Part shown: piece by piece, positions 24,659-34,426 of the stretch
How the letters are laid out: the number at the start of each line of letters is the position of its first letter
Position numbering within the stretch: the first letter of the stretch is position 1
Source of the DNA: CALHRB01 sp964473465
GTDB lineage: Bacteria; Bacteroidota; Ignavibacteria; Kapaibacteriales; UBA2268
Assembly: GCA_964473465.1 (NCBI GenBank)
Contig: CAYYPE010000001.1
Coordinates: 1-64,000, forward strand
Direction of reading: 5' to 3'
DNA: 64,000 nucleotides
Notes under the pieces: model-generated
Told to the model about the DNA's origin: nothing
Seen by the model: the letters and a program-made list of their open reading frames with translations, nothing else
Databases searched by the model: none
Made by a program: the position numbers and the translations under genes

Positions 24659-27600
24659 ATGAAAATTAAATTATTACAACGCAGGGATTTCAGGATTCTG
24701 CTGGGATTGTTACTGGTTATAATGACTATTGTATTTACGAATGTAAATACATACAGCCAAACAAGACCTAACATACCCGTTTTATCATTAACAGGAGCAA
24801 ATAATAACTGGGATGAATCCTGGTATCCTGATGGCAGAATCTGGATGCCGGCTTCATTGAATGAGCCAAGAGAGTTTTTAATGCCTGTCTTTATAGATAA
24901 CAGATGGCATATCTATGAAGAAACTCAAAACATTTATCAACCAGACCCAATTAAAAGCTTTCAGTTCACAATTATGTATGACTCATCTGCATTGAGAGTC
25001 GTAGGAGTTCAAAAGTTTGGACCACGTGATGAAGAACTTGGCTATGAACCATTAGCAAAAACCTTTAACATATCCTGGATGGACGTAAAAGATTTTTCTT
25101 ATAGAAAATATTTGAATCCATTTACACCAGAACAGGATTCTAAGAAAGGTCGTGCAATCAGAATTGTTGGAACTTCAACTCAACCATTACCAGTAACAAA
25201 CTTGGATGGTGAAGAGTTCAAAGTATTACTTTATATAAGATTCAAGATTATACCAAAGGATGGAGAACCGTTTGGAACATCAGGTAATACTCCAATCTAC
25301 ATAAAGAATGATACCATTAGATATAATGATATGAATGTTTGCAAAGATGCACCATTTGCAAAATTAAGACCATATTATCCATGGGTAATAAGTGATTATC
25401 CGGATCCAAATCCTTATACAGGTTTGGCAGGTGTAAAGAATGGTGATCCATACGATGCATCTCAAAATACAGCAAAATGGCCAGTTGAACCAATGCTGCC
25501 TGGTACAATTTATCTTAGATTGAGTGACAGGATTCCAGTTATTGCATATACACTTGATAGAGCAATTGGTACTCAACCACCAATTTCAGAACTGGGACCA
25601 GATCTATGGAATTTATCTGATCCTATTACAATTGACTCGGGTTCATTCACACCAATTTACGGCAGAAGAGTATTTCAGCTAAGAAATGGTATTACAACAT
25701 CGAGATTGCTTGATGTAACACTTGAAAGCGATAAACCTTGGCTAAAATTCAGAGCTTTGAACCTTGGATCAACATCTAAAGTTCCTCTTGGGTTTGGAGG
25801 ACCAATTGATAAAGGTACTATTAATTGGCTTGACAATGGTATATTGGGTAACGACCAAATCGGTACACCAATTGCTGGTAAGTTAACAAGACCAGATGGA
25901 GATGTATGGATTGAAATCCGTTGCGATCCACAAGGACTGCAGCCATCAGAAGGTGAAATGGCAGGTATTTATGTTGGATATATAACAATAAAATCCCATA
26001 CAGCATACGTTTCTCCAATTAGATTAAGAGTTACATTTATTCACTTCAGAGTGCCTTATGAGCCAGAGCTTTATAATGCAAGTGGCAATCATAATGGTAT
26101 AAGGTTAACAATAAGAAACTCATCAGGAGCTTCTGGTTACACATCGAACTTAATATTTGGAACCGGCCACAGAGCAACAATAGGAATTGATTCTTTATTT
26201 GGCGAATATGCTTATGAATTTGGCTTTACACCGGGTAAATTCGAAGCAAGATTCTTCCCACCTGACGAAGCACCAGATGATGTCAAATTAGCTGTTTCTA
26301 ATGGTTATGGAGATTTCGCACCAGATGATGATGACAATGATGGTTCGCCAAAAAGATCAAATTCAAGAGATATCAGAGATATAAATGATACATTAACTTC
26401 ATTGGTTTATAAAGTCAGAATTAATGAAGATACAGCAGCCAACTATCCGATTATGATTGAATGGGATCTTAATGACTTTCCTGAAGGAGCTCAATTGTTC
26501 TTACGTGATACTCTTAATGGTGCTTTATTCCCAAGCATTGACATGAGAAAAGCAACTGTTATTGGTACAAGTAAAAGAGCATATGCAATTCAGGATCCAA
26601 GAGTAAAATCATTCCTGATTGAATACACATTACCAAGAGTTATCAATTATGTTGATGAATATGGCAACCCGATCATCAAGAAGGGATGGAACTTACTTTC
26701 ATTACCAGTTAGACCAATTAACTCAAAATGGGATGTATTCTATCCAAATGCAATTAATATACCTTACTTCTTCTCTCAAAACCAGTATCAGCAACCTGAT
26801 GCAGGAATTCTGAAAGTTGGAGTTGGTTATTATATTAAATATGATGCTCAGGTTGACAGACAATTTGCAGGAACATTTATAAACGATATCTCGAATCCAA
26901 GAGATCCAGTCAGAGTTTATCCCGGATGGAACACCATCGGTGCAGCATCTGCATCTGTCAATGTTCGTGAAATTAATTTCACAAACTTTAACCTTGAGCT
27001 ACCTACTGTAAACTATACAAGAACATTCGGCATCTGGGGTTACAGAACAGACAGAGGTTTCTACGAAGCATCAGAATTGAAACCGGGCTTGGGTTACTGG
27101 ATAAAAGTTAATGCAAATGGTTATTATAGATTAGTTCTCGAACAAAGAGCTATTGACGTTGAAGCTGAAATAAATCCAAAACAGGAAGTTATAAAGAAAT
27201 CAGACATGCTGGTTGTAACAGATAATGAACAAAGCCAGAGTCAGGTTTATTTTGCAAACAATAGCGATGTTGATGTTAATGTATTTGAACTTCCACCAGT
27301 TCCACCTTCAAATCTATTTGACTTTAGATTTGCTGATGGTAAATATCTGAGCAATCAGAATGAGTCTATAATTCAATTACAGGGAGTTACATATCCATTG
27401 ACACTTACAATTGATAATGCTTCAGCAAGATATACATTCTACGATGCAGCAACAAATGAATACCTTGGAACCATTTATGAAGGTTCAAAAGGAAGCATTG
27501 AAATCAAGAGTGAGAAATCAAATGCTATTAAGGTTTTGAGATCAGTTGTTGCAACAGAAGGTTTCTCTGCATTAGCTTATCCAAATCCATTTGCTGACAA

Positions 27601-27817
27601 AGGAACTGTAGCATATAATCTACCTGAAAATGGTAATGTTCAGATTAGCTTGTTTGATGTGCTTGGCAACGAAGTTCAAAATCTCTTTAATGGTTTTGCA
27701 ACTGCAGGCTATCACACATTGGACATTAATACTGTTAACTTAGCTTCCGGCAGATATATTCTTAAAGTAACAGCCGGCGGACAAAGCTTAATACAAACAG
27801 TGACAATTGTTAAATAA
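24659..27817 (+). CDS. T9SS-secreted protein of 1052 residues
   Basis: The last of the four-gene secreted set. A signal peptide ends near TYSQ (residue 34). The N-terminal region (KSFQFTIMYDSSALRVVG) has a cohesin-like feel, and there is an acidic calcium-loop-like DDDDNDGS near residue 560. Residues about 660-830 (KKGWNLLSLPV, PGWNTIGAAS, LKPGLGYWIKV) look like a repeated module found in Bacteroidota surface proteins. The C-terminus is a T9SS sorting domain (AYPNPFAD, LFDVLGNEV, LASGRYILKV). A GGGGG run lies 6 bases before the ATG. A strong terminator follows 20 bases after the stop. No enzymatic motif was seen. Confidence 0.85.
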   Translation: MKIKLLQRRDFRILLGLLLVIMTIVFTNVNTYSQTRPNIPVLSLTGANNNWDESWYPDGRIWMPASLNEPREFLMPVFIDNRWHIYEETQNIYQPDPIKSFQFTIMYDSSALRVVGVQKFGPRDEELGYEPLAKTFNISWMDVKDFSYRKYLNPFTPEQDSKKGRAIRIVGTSTQPLPVTNLDGEEFKVLLYIRFKIIPKDGEPFGTSGNTPIYIKNDTIRYNDMNVCKDAPFAKLRPYYPWVISDYPDPNPYTGLAGVKNGDPYDASQNTAKWPVEPMLPGTIYLRLSDRIPVIAYTLDRAIGTQPPISELGPDLWNLSDPITIDSGSFTPIYGRRVFQLRNGITTSRLLDVTLESDKPWLKFRALNLGSTSKVPLGFGGPIDKGTINWLDNGILGNDQIGTPIAGKLTRPDGDVWIEIRCDPQGLQPSEGEMAGIYVGYITIKSHTAYVSPIRLRVTFIHFRVPYEPELYNASGNHNGIRLTIRNSSGASGYTSNLIFGTGHRATIGIDSLFGEYAYEFGFTPGKFEARFFPPDEAPDDVKLAVSNGYGDFAPDDDDNDGSPKRSNSRDIRDINDTLTSLVYKVRINEDTAANYPIMIEWDLNDFPEGAQLFLRDTLNGALFPSIDMRKATVIGTSKRAYAIQDPRVKSFLIEYTLPRVINYVDEYGNPIIKKGWNLLSLPVRPINSKWDVFYPNAINIPYFFSQNQYQQPDAGILKVGVGYYIKYDAQVDRQFAGTFINDISNPRDPVRVYPGWNTIGAASASVNVREINFTNFNLELPTVNYTRTFGIWGYRTDRGFYEASELKPGLGYWIKVNANGYYRLVLEQRAIDVEAEINPKQEVIKKSDMLVVTDNEQSQSQVYFANNSDVDVNVFELPPVPPSNLFDFRFADGKYLSNQNESIIQLQGVTYPLTLTIDNASARYTFYDAATNEYLGTIYEGSKGSIEIKSEKSNAIKVLRSVVATEGFSALAYPNPFADKGTVAYNLPENGNVQISLFDVLGNEVQNLFNGFATAGYHTLDINTVNLASGRYILKVTAGGQSLIQTVTIVK

Positions 27818-27837
27818 CAGAATTTAGCAAAAATTAT

Positions 27838-27873
27838 AAAGAGGCTGTCTCAAAAGGACAGCCTCTTTTTTTT
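27838..27873 (+). terminator. Rho-independent terminator of the secreted-protein operon
   Basis: A perfect stem AAAGAGGCTGTC/GACAGCCTCTTT with a 7-base loop is followed by a run of eight T within and after the stem. It ends the plus-strand operon; the AT-rich flank on the minus strand may let it serve the convergent gene as well. Confidence 0.93.
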
Positions 27874-27889
27874 CTATTAATAATTTAGA

Positions 27890-28648
27890 TTAATCTCTTC
27901 CAAAGAGCTTCACAGCTGCAATTTCCTTTATGTATTGATGATAATAAAGGAGTTTGATGGTTTCCTCGAGGGCAGTTTCAATCTCAGGATTCCATTTTCT
28001 GATGATTGACCCAGATCTTGCTTGACGGTTCTCATTTTCAGGGATTGTCTCGGTGATAATTTCTTCCGAAGGAAGCGAGGGATCTGCAATAGAATTAATT
28101 ATTGAGAGAAAATCAATCCCTTCGTGCTCTGAATTTATAACCCAAAAGCCTAATATAAGAGGAAATTCAAATGTGTCGAACCAATCTTCGCTGATGTCAA
28201 GTATTGGTTTGTTTTCTTTGCTAACCTTAGAGGAAATAATTACGTCAGAATTTTTAATTTCAATGTCAATTTCAATTGATAAAAGTTTAGGTGATAGAGC
28301 GATATCATATTTTTCTGAAAATATTATTTTTGTGGCAATAGAAATGAAATCATCTGGATTATCAATAGAAGAGTTAAAGATATTGGTTAAATCGTTTCGA
28401 AAATAAACTGAAGAAAAACCAGTGTAACCCATTAAAGCAAGGATGGGTCCGGGAACAATCCTGTAATCAGAGACAGCAACTCCTTTACTGTAACCATAAG
28501 GCGAAAGAATGGCAGCTTCAACTTTTTTTGAAGATATCATTTCTATGCACTGTTTCTCTTCAAGTAGCATTATATCTATGTCTTGATTTGATCTTGAATA
28601 GTAGTCTTTAAAAATTGGGTTATTAGGGATAGCAAATCTTAATTTCAT
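27890..28648 (-). CDS. MqnA-like periplasmic-binding-fold protein (futalosine menaquinone route?)
   Basis: A 252-residue protein with the two-lobed type II binding-protein fold of the MqnA/MqnD group. Supporting features are a short opening strand, KVEAAILSPYGYSKG near residue 45 (MqnA has a similar segment ending in E/Y), FEFPLILGFWVI near residue 165 (matching the PFVFAxWA region), and the C-terminal YYHQYIKEIAAVKLFGRD. MqnA is chorismate dehydratase, the first step of futalosine-dependent menaquinone synthesis. The match is partial and no other mqn gene is nearby, so a different ligand-binding role remains possible. Confidence 0.5.
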   Translation of the reverse strand: MKLRFAIPNNPIFKDYYSRSNQDIDIMLLEEKQCIEMISSKKVEAAILSPYGYSKGVAVSDYRIVPGPILALMGYTGFSSVYFRNDLTNIFNSSIDNPDDFISIATKIIFSEKYDIALSPKLLSIEIDIEIKNSDVIISSKVSKENKPILDISEDWFDTFEFPLILGFWVINSEHEGIDFLSIINSIADPSLPSEEIITETIPENENRQARSGSIIRKWNPEIETALEETIKLLYYHQYIKEIAAVKLFGRD

Positions 28649-28703
28649 AAATGTAAAAATATAAAAATAAAAATATTTAATAATATGGAAACAAAGTTAA
28701 AAA

Positions 28704-29255
28704 TTATGTGTTATTAATATTGATAGTATTCCAAATTTTAATAGCTTCGAAAAGAACTATGCCAGTCGCAACGCTAACATTTAAAGAATGTTTTACTCCA
28801 TACATAGGTATTTCGATAGCATCGTCGCACATATCAAGAATTTGGTTATCAATTCCGGTTAACTCATTTCCCAAAATGAGACATAATGGGAAATCAACAA
28901 TTTTTAAATTATCATAATTTCTTGAAGCATCAGTGATTTCAACAGCAATAATATTATTACCTTCTGATTTAAGCTTATCAATAGCTTCGATGGTGCTTTT
29001 GAAGTATCTCCATGGAACTGTATCCACAGCTCCAAGAGCAGTTTTTTCAATTTCAGCTCTTGGTGGATGTGGAGTGAATCCAGCAAGAACCAATTCCTTT
29101 GCAAGAGCAGCATCACAGGTACGAAATATTGAACCGACATTATATAGGCTTCTAACATTGTCAAGTAAAATAGTTACCGGATTTCTAAGTATATTTTTGA
29201 TATCCGAAGGGTTCAATCTAATATTTTTTATTTCTGCGTTAAGTAATTTTCGCAT
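28704..29255 (-). CDS. TrmH/SpoU-family RNA 2'-O-ribose methyltransferase
   Basis: A 183-residue SPOUT-fold methyltransferase. The three family motifs are present: LLDNVRSLYNVGSIFRTCDA near residue 30 (motif 1, with the catalytic Arg), LCLILGNELTGI near 130 (motif 2) and IEIPMYGVKHSLNVSVA near 150 (motif 3, forming the trefoil knot that binds S-adenosylmethionine). It probably methylates tRNA or rRNA; the exact target cannot be told. It sits 55 bases upstream of the MqnA-like gene on the same strand. No N-terminal substrate-binding extension is present, so it is of the short type. Confidence 0.85.
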   Translation of the reverse strand: MRKLLNAEIKNIRLNPSDIKNILRNPVTILLDNVRSLYNVGSIFRTCDAALAKELVLAGFTPHPPRAEIEKTALGAVDTVPWRYFKSTIEAIDKLKSEGNNIIAVEITDASRNYDNLKIVDFPLCLILGNELTGIDNQILDMCDDAIEIPMYGVKHSLNVSVATGIVLFEAIKIWNTININNT

Positions 29256-29342
29256 TTTTGTTTAATTAAGATTAAAATAAGGTTAAGCAAAATATATTTA
29301 ACTGTTTTATGTCAATAATATTTAATTAAATTTCTTAAACTC

Positions 29343-32300
29343 ATGATAAAACAAAATAAATACAAGAAAAAAGTTGAATTAAAAAACTTCAAATTCAAAA
29401 TTAATATAAAATATATTTATATTATTACCTTATTTCTTGTTTTTTCTTTTTCAAATCTGGTATCCTCAGATACAAGTTACGACAGCAAAGGAACAGACTT
29501 TTGGCTGACCTTTATGCCAAATTTTCATAACGGAAGAAGTGCATTCCCACCCGAAATACCAGATGACAGTTTATATATTTTTATCACTTCTGAAGTGCCA
29601 ACAAAAGGGAAAATTACTTTTAGAAATTTCAATAATCAAGCATTTACACAGGATTTTACGATAACTGACCCTTCGAAAATCTATGTTTTCAAGCGGAAAT
29701 ATTATGATTTTGAGTTGAGAGGATATAATGACAGTGGTAATAGTTGGTCAAGAAACCAAAATGAAACACCTGCGGTACAGACTTTTCATATTACATCTGA
29801 AGACGAGGTAACGGTTTATGCCCTATCGCAAGCAGTAACAACAAGTGATGCATTCCTTGTTCTGCCTACTGATGTCCTTGGAAATGAATATCTTGTAATG
29901 TCTTATAATTCAGATGGACGAAATGCGGTAGGTAACGGCAGAACACCCTCTCAGTTTGTGATAGTAGCAGTTGAAGATAGTACAAGAGTGATGATAGAGC
30001 CAACAACCGATACCTATTCTAATGGAATGAATATCCAAAACATAATACTCCAAAAGGGACAGGCATATTTGGTTCAGGCAAGAATCACTTCTTCAAATAT
30101 TACTGGAGACCTAACAGGAACAGAAATTAAATCGGATAAGCCGATAGCAGTATTTGGAGGACATCAAAGAGCTACCGTTCCAGTTAATACAAATGTAACA
30201 AATCCATCGAGGGATTTTTTGGCAAGTCAGATACCTCCAATAAAAACTTGGGGGAAAAATGCGTTTCTTATAACTTATGTGCAGCCTACAAACATTATAA
30301 GGGAGGGAAACGATATGTTCAGGATTTTGGCTGCTTATGACGGAACTGAGGTTTTTATAAATGGGGTTAGGGTAGTAACTCTCGATAGAGGTGGTTTTTA
30401 CGAAGCTTCATTGGTTACCCCGGCGGAAATAAAGGCTTCGGCTCCGATATTAGTAGCCCAGTTCAAAAAAACTGCCGGAGGAGATGGAAGAAGATTGCCT
30501 AGCGACCCATTTATGATGATTATCCCCCCCAAAGAGCAGTTTATGAACACCTATCGGGTGATAAATGTTCAGGTTTACGAAGAGTTCTACAATCCAGTCT
30601 ATACTGCTCAATATATTTGTTTAGTAGCACCAGATAATCAACTAAATGGCATCACTCTTGACGGGCAACCTGTTAACGTAGGTGCTTTTTCAAAAATTTC
30701 TTCTTCGGGGTATTCTTTTGCGAATATTCCTGTTTCTGATGGAGTTCATCGAATTGAATCAACAGCAGACATAGGTATATATATTTATGGTTATGGCAAT
30801 GCCAATTCTTATGGATATGTCGGAGGAATGAGTTTCATTCCACTTGATTTAAATCCGCCTCAAATAACCTATATTGATAGTTGTTTCACAGTAAAAGGAA
30901 TCGCAACAGATTCGACTGCAAATGATTTTGGAATTAAAGAATTATATTCCCCAATTAACTCTCAGGTTAATGTAAAGGTGAATATTGAGCCATTTATTCC
31001 ACTAAAAAGAATTGTAAGTTTTTCAGCAAATTTAATTGATGACAGACAAGATGGAAAATTCAAGCTTATTGCAACAGATTCATTAGGAAGAAGGACAGAA
31101 AAAGAGATAGCAATTCCCGGTTTTACAGTTTCATTAAGCTCAAATATTTTGGCTGATACTGTCAAGGTTTTCAGGGATCAAGTCAAGTTAAATAAGAAAA
31201 TTTGTCAGGACTTTGAGATTAAAAATTACGGGGCTTTTAATCAATACATTTCTTATCTATACTTTAAAAATAATTCTAATATTCAAATTAATTATAATAC
31301 TCCAAAAGAATTGCTTCCAAACCAGACTGATATTATAACAGTTTGCTATGAGTTCCCTAATGACACGTTGATAAATGATACTCTTATTATTGAAGGACCC
31401 TGTAACGAAAGAGAATTAATTGCATTCATGATTATTGTTTCTGGGGACAAGGAACCACCTGCTTATGAGATAAGTTCAGACGATTGTGAGATAAATTTCC
31501 GAATCAATATTACTGATTCAGGTGCTTTTGATTATGGAATTGAAAAAATTGATATTCTTGAACAAAGCAATTGCAGGATTAGTCTTAATAATTTCGATTC
31601 GAGGATTGTTTCATATTTTCTTGATATACATGACCCATATCAGGATGCAATTTATAAGTTTAATGCCATTGATTCAGCGGGAAATATAAGAACATTTTCC
31701 GACACAGTTCAGGGTTTTACATTATCTTTCCCGGGTTTTGAGTCGAAAACAGGTAATATCCACCCTTTTGGAAAATATTTGATTGGAAGTTTCGGATGCG
31801 ATACTCTGGAGTTATATAATTATGGATTACTTCCATTGAATCTCGAAAATATTTATCTTTCAAATAATATTTTGTTTTCAATACCACAATCTCAATTGCC
31901 TCTAATAATTGAACCAAAAGAGACAAAAAAGATTATAGTTTGTTTTCAACCACTTTCTTCCGCAAAAACAAAAATCTTTAATGATACATTGAATTTCGGA
32001 TTTAAATGTAACAAACTCAATATTATTCTTAATGGAACAACCGAGGAAATTGTTCAGCAGGCACCAAGCCAATGTGATGTTGATGTTATTTTAGTAACTG
32101 AAGAACTTTCGGACCAGTTTATAGTTGATAATGTTCGACCCCTTCCAATAACAAACGATGCAAAATTCAGGTTAATTCAGCCGAATACTTCATTTGTCGA
32201 AATAAATTTATGCTCTTATTCGGGAAATCAGGTAATACAATTATATAAGGGGCTGCTCGAAAAGAATTTTTACGAATTTAAACTTGACGCAAGTAATCTA

Positions 32301-32375
32301 AGCTCAGGATTTTATTTCCTTGTCGCCCGCTCGGGCAATCAGACAATAACAAAAATTGTTGTTGTTACGAAGTAA
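29343..32375 (+). CDS. T9SS-secreted IgGFc-binding-like protein
   Basis: A 1010-residue exported protein. After a long charged N-region, residues about 27-40 are the hydrophobic core of a signal peptide. The mature part opens DSKGTDFWLTFMPN and continues with the IgGFc-binding N-terminal-like region (residues about 50-500; SEDEVTVYALSQ, SDAFLVLPTDVLG, KSDKPIAVFGGHQ), which in Bacteroidota marks surface proteins of uncertain ligand. Ig-like/choice-of-anchor modules follow (CQDFEIKNYGAF, CDTLELYNYGLL). The last about 75 residues are a T9SS sorting domain (VRPLPIT, INLCSYSGN, LSSGFYFLVA). No link to antibody binding should be assumed. Confidence 0.85.
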   Translation: MIKQNKYKKKVELKNFKFKINIKYIYIITLFLVFSFSNLVSSDTSYDSKGTDFWLTFMPNFHNGRSAFPPEIPDDSLYIFITSEVPTKGKITFRNFNNQAFTQDFTITDPSKIYVFKRKYYDFELRGYNDSGNSWSRNQNETPAVQTFHITSEDEVTVYALSQAVTTSDAFLVLPTDVLGNEYLVMSYNSDGRNAVGNGRTPSQFVIVAVEDSTRVMIEPTTDTYSNGMNIQNIILQKGQAYLVQARITSSNITGDLTGTEIKSDKPIAVFGGHQRATVPVNTNVTNPSRDFLASQIPPIKTWGKNAFLITYVQPTNIIREGNDMFRILAAYDGTEVFINGVRVVTLDRGGFYEASLVTPAEIKASAPILVAQFKKTAGGDGRRLPSDPFMMIIPPKEQFMNTYRVINVQVYEEFYNPVYTAQYICLVAPDNQLNGITLDGQPVNVGAFSKISSSGYSFANIPVSDGVHRIESTADIGIYIYGYGNANSYGYVGGMSFIPLDLNPPQITYIDSCFTVKGIATDSTANDFGIKELYSPINSQVNVKVNIEPFIPLKRIVSFSANLIDDRQDGKFKLIATDSLGRRTEKEIAIPGFTVSLSSNILADTVKVFRDQVKLNKKICQDFEIKNYGAFNQYISYLYFKNNSNIQINYNTPKELLPNQTDIITVCYEFPNDTLINDTLIIEGPCNERELIAFMIIVSGDKEPPAYEISSDDCEINFRINITDSGAFDYGIEKIDILEQSNCRISLNNFDSRIVSYFLDIHDPYQDAIYKFNAIDSAGNIRTFSDTVQGFTLSFPGFESKTGNIHPFGKYLIGSFGCDTLELYNYGLLPLNLENIYLSNNILFSIPQSQLPLIIEPKETKKIIVCFQPLSSAKTKIFNDTLNFGFKCNKLNIILNGTTEEIVQQAPSQCDVDVILVTEELSDQFIVDNVRPLPITNDAKFRLIQPNTSFVEINLCSYSGNQVIQLYKGLLEKNFYEFKLDASNLSSGFYFLVARSGNQTITKIVVVTK

Positions 32376-32417
32376 GTCTTCTTGAACAAACTTTAGATAT
32401 ATTTAATTACTAAAATC

Positions 32418-32921
32418 CTAAGACAGAGATTGAACTTTTTCCAGTAGTTTCTTTCTTGTAAAATTAATCAAACCACCTGCATCAATTATAGCTTGACGGG
32501 CAGGAGGATGAGGTATAATATCGAATTCTATACCTATTGTTTTGTTGATTATTTTATTATGTTCAATTTCAATTTCATCATCAATATCAGCTTCGATATC
32601 GGGACAGGTTATTGTGTTTAGACCTAAATTCACGCTATTCTGCAAGAAAATTCTTGCGAAGTTTTTCGCAATGATAATAAGTTCATGCCCTTTGATAGTA
32701 GAAACAGCCTGCTCACGGGAGGAGCCGCAACCGAAATTTTTACCTGCAATGATTATGCTGCCTTTTGGGATTTGCCCGGAAATAAGTTTAGAATTCAAGT
32801 CTTTGTTATCTGCAAAGGCATACTGTGGGGTTTCCGATGGAAGGACAGTAGCCATAAAGCGACCGGGATAAATAATATCAGTTGAAATATCGTCACCAAA
32901 TTTGTAAACTACTTTTGCCAT
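32418..32921 (-). CDS. leuD: Isopropylmalate/homoaconitate dehydratase small subunit
   Basis: A 167-residue swivel-domain subunit of the aconitase superfamily. It shows GDDISTDIIYPGR at the start, GKNFGCGSSREQA near residue 70 and the FARIFLQNSVN segment. The short length and these motifs fit the archaeal-type LeuD/HacB group rather than the 200-residue Gram-negative LeuD. With the large subunit it would isomerise 2-isopropylmalate (leucine synthesis) or a related hydroxy-acid. The gene lies 14 bases after the large subunit and so is in its operon. No leuA or leuB is in the window, so the substrate is not fixed. Confidence 0.82.
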   Translation of the reverse strand: MAKVVYKFGDDISTDIIYPGRFMATVLPSETPQYAFADNKDLNSKLISGQIPKGSIIIAGKNFGCGSSREQAVSTIKGHELIIIAKNFARIFLQNSVNLGLNTITCPDIEADIDDEIEIEHNKIINKTIGIEFDIIPHPPARQAIIDAGGLINFTRKKLLEKVQSLS

Positions 32922-32935
32922 TTTTCTTTCCTTAT

Positions 32936-34228
32936 TTAATTAATTAAATCTCTTGGATCAGTTATAAAGCCAGTTATAGCACTTGCAGCAGCTACTGCTG
33001 GAGAACTTAAATATACTTCCGAATTTGGATTGCCCATTCTGCCTTTAAAGTTTCTGTTTGTTGTCGAAAGTGCGATTTCGCCGTCTCCCAAAGCACCCTG
33101 ATGAACACCCAGACAAGGACCGCAACCTGGATTAACAATGACAGCCCCGGCATCCATCAAATCGAGCAGATAACCAGCCTTCATAGCTTCTTTGTAAATC
33201 CTTCCTGAAGCAGGGAAAACAAGCATTCTGACATTTTTATCAATTTTCCTGTTTTTCAAAATGTTTGCGGCGATTTCGAGGTCGTCCAATCTACCATTTG
33301 TGCAGGAACCAACAACCACCTGATTAATTTTAATTTTGCTTAGATCATTTATCGGCTTAACATTATCAACTGTATGTGGACAGGCAACTTGAGGAACTAA
33401 GTCTGAAGCATTTATTTCAATTGTTTTTTCGTATTCAGCATCTGAATCAGGATTGATTAGTTCAATTTCTTCAGTAACACCGGCAGTATTTCTGAGATAA
33501 TTTAAAGTCTCTTCATCGGGAGGAACAATCCCAGAGGTTGCACCGGCTTCAACTGTCATATTGCAAATAGTAAGCCTTCCTGAGGTTGACATAGAACGAA
33601 TAGCCTCGCCGTGAAATTCAATTACTCTGAAATTAGCTCCTTCGGCAGTCAGTTGACCGATAAGATATAGTATTAAATCTTTGGGTAAAACATATTTATT
33701 GAATTTTCCTGTTACGAGTACTTTTATGCTGGGAGGAACCTGAATATTTAAAATAGTGCCGAGAGTCCAAACTGAAGCCATTTCTGTTGCACCGATACCA
33801 AAGGAAAATGCCCCTAAAGCACCATGGCTGGTAGTATGGCTGTCGGTTCCAACAACTAAATAGCCGGGCTTTACATAACCAGATTCAGGGAGAATCTGAT
33901 GGCAAATTCCCATTTCATCTCCACGAATATCATGAAATTTTGAAATATTTTGCTCTGCAACAAAGTTCCTTACTTTTTTCTGATTTGTTGCCGTTTTAGA
34001 GCTTTCAGCGGGAACTCTGTGGTCAAAAATAATAGCAATTTTCTCAGGATCCCAGACTTTGGGTTTTAAACCTGTGCCATTATAAATTTCAAGGAACTGA
34101 TTTATAACCAATGCCGCATTTTCATGGCTCATTGCAAGATTTACCTTTGGTTCAACCACATCTCCAATATTTAATGAAGAATTACCCGTAGCTTTTGATA
34201 AGATTTTTTGAACAATTGTTTGTCCCAT
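32936..34228 (-). CDS. leuC: Isopropylmalate/homoaconitate dehydratase large subunit
   Basis: A 430-residue aconitase-family large subunit with the iron-sulfur cysteines Cys309 (GSCTNGR), Cys369 and Cys372 (NPGCGPCLG), and the active-site stretches DHRVP (near residue 69), GTDSHTTSHGALG (near 127) and GATEMA. The length and motif spacing fit the short archaeal/thermophile LeuC-HacA group. It forms a two-gene operon with the small subunit just downstream. Substrate could be 2-isopropylmalate, homocitrate/homoaconitate or another 2-hydroxyacid; leucine synthesis is the most common role. Confidence 0.85.
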   Translation of the reverse strand: MGQTIVQKILSKATGNSSLNIGDVVEPKVNLAMSHENAALVINQFLEIYNGTGLKPKVWDPEKIAIIFDHRVPAESSKTATNQKKVRNFVAEQNISKFHDIRGDEMGICHQILPESGYVKPGYLVVGTDSHTTSHGALGAFSFGIGATEMASVWTLGTILNIQVPPSIKVLVTGKFNKYVLPKDLILYLIGQLTAEGANFRVIEFHGEAIRSMSTSGRLTICNMTVEAGATSGIVPPDEETLNYLRNTAGVTEEIELINPDSDAEYEKTIEINASDLVPQVACPHTVDNVKPINDLSKIKINQVVVGSCTNGRLDDLEIAANILKNRKIDKNVRMLVFPASGRIYKEAMKAGYLLDLMDAGAVIVNPGCGPCLGVHQGALGDGEIALSTTNRNFKGRMGNPNSEVYLSSPAVAAASAITGFITDPRDLIN

Positions 34229-34426
34229 TTTATTCCTGAATTTTTATGATTTATAATAAAAACCAATACAAAAATATCAAATTAAAAGGACTTTTTTTAG
34301 TTCATATAAAATCTGTTATCAAAATGAGTATTAATAATAAAGTTATTAATCCGTTAAATTTTATAATTCTTTTTATTAGAAAATTAATTACTAATTTTGT
34401 TCTTTCTTTAACAAATTATTTTAAAG

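Noticed and set aside
29343..32375. IgGFc-binding similarity as a host-antibody-binding virulence factor
   Set aside because: The domain name reflects distant similarity only; it is common in environmental Bacteroidota and nothing here suggests a host.
32418..34228. Large and small dehydratase subunits as TCA-cycle aconitase
   Set aside because: Aconitase is a single chain of about 750-900 residues; two short subunits fit the isopropylmalate/homoaconitate group.
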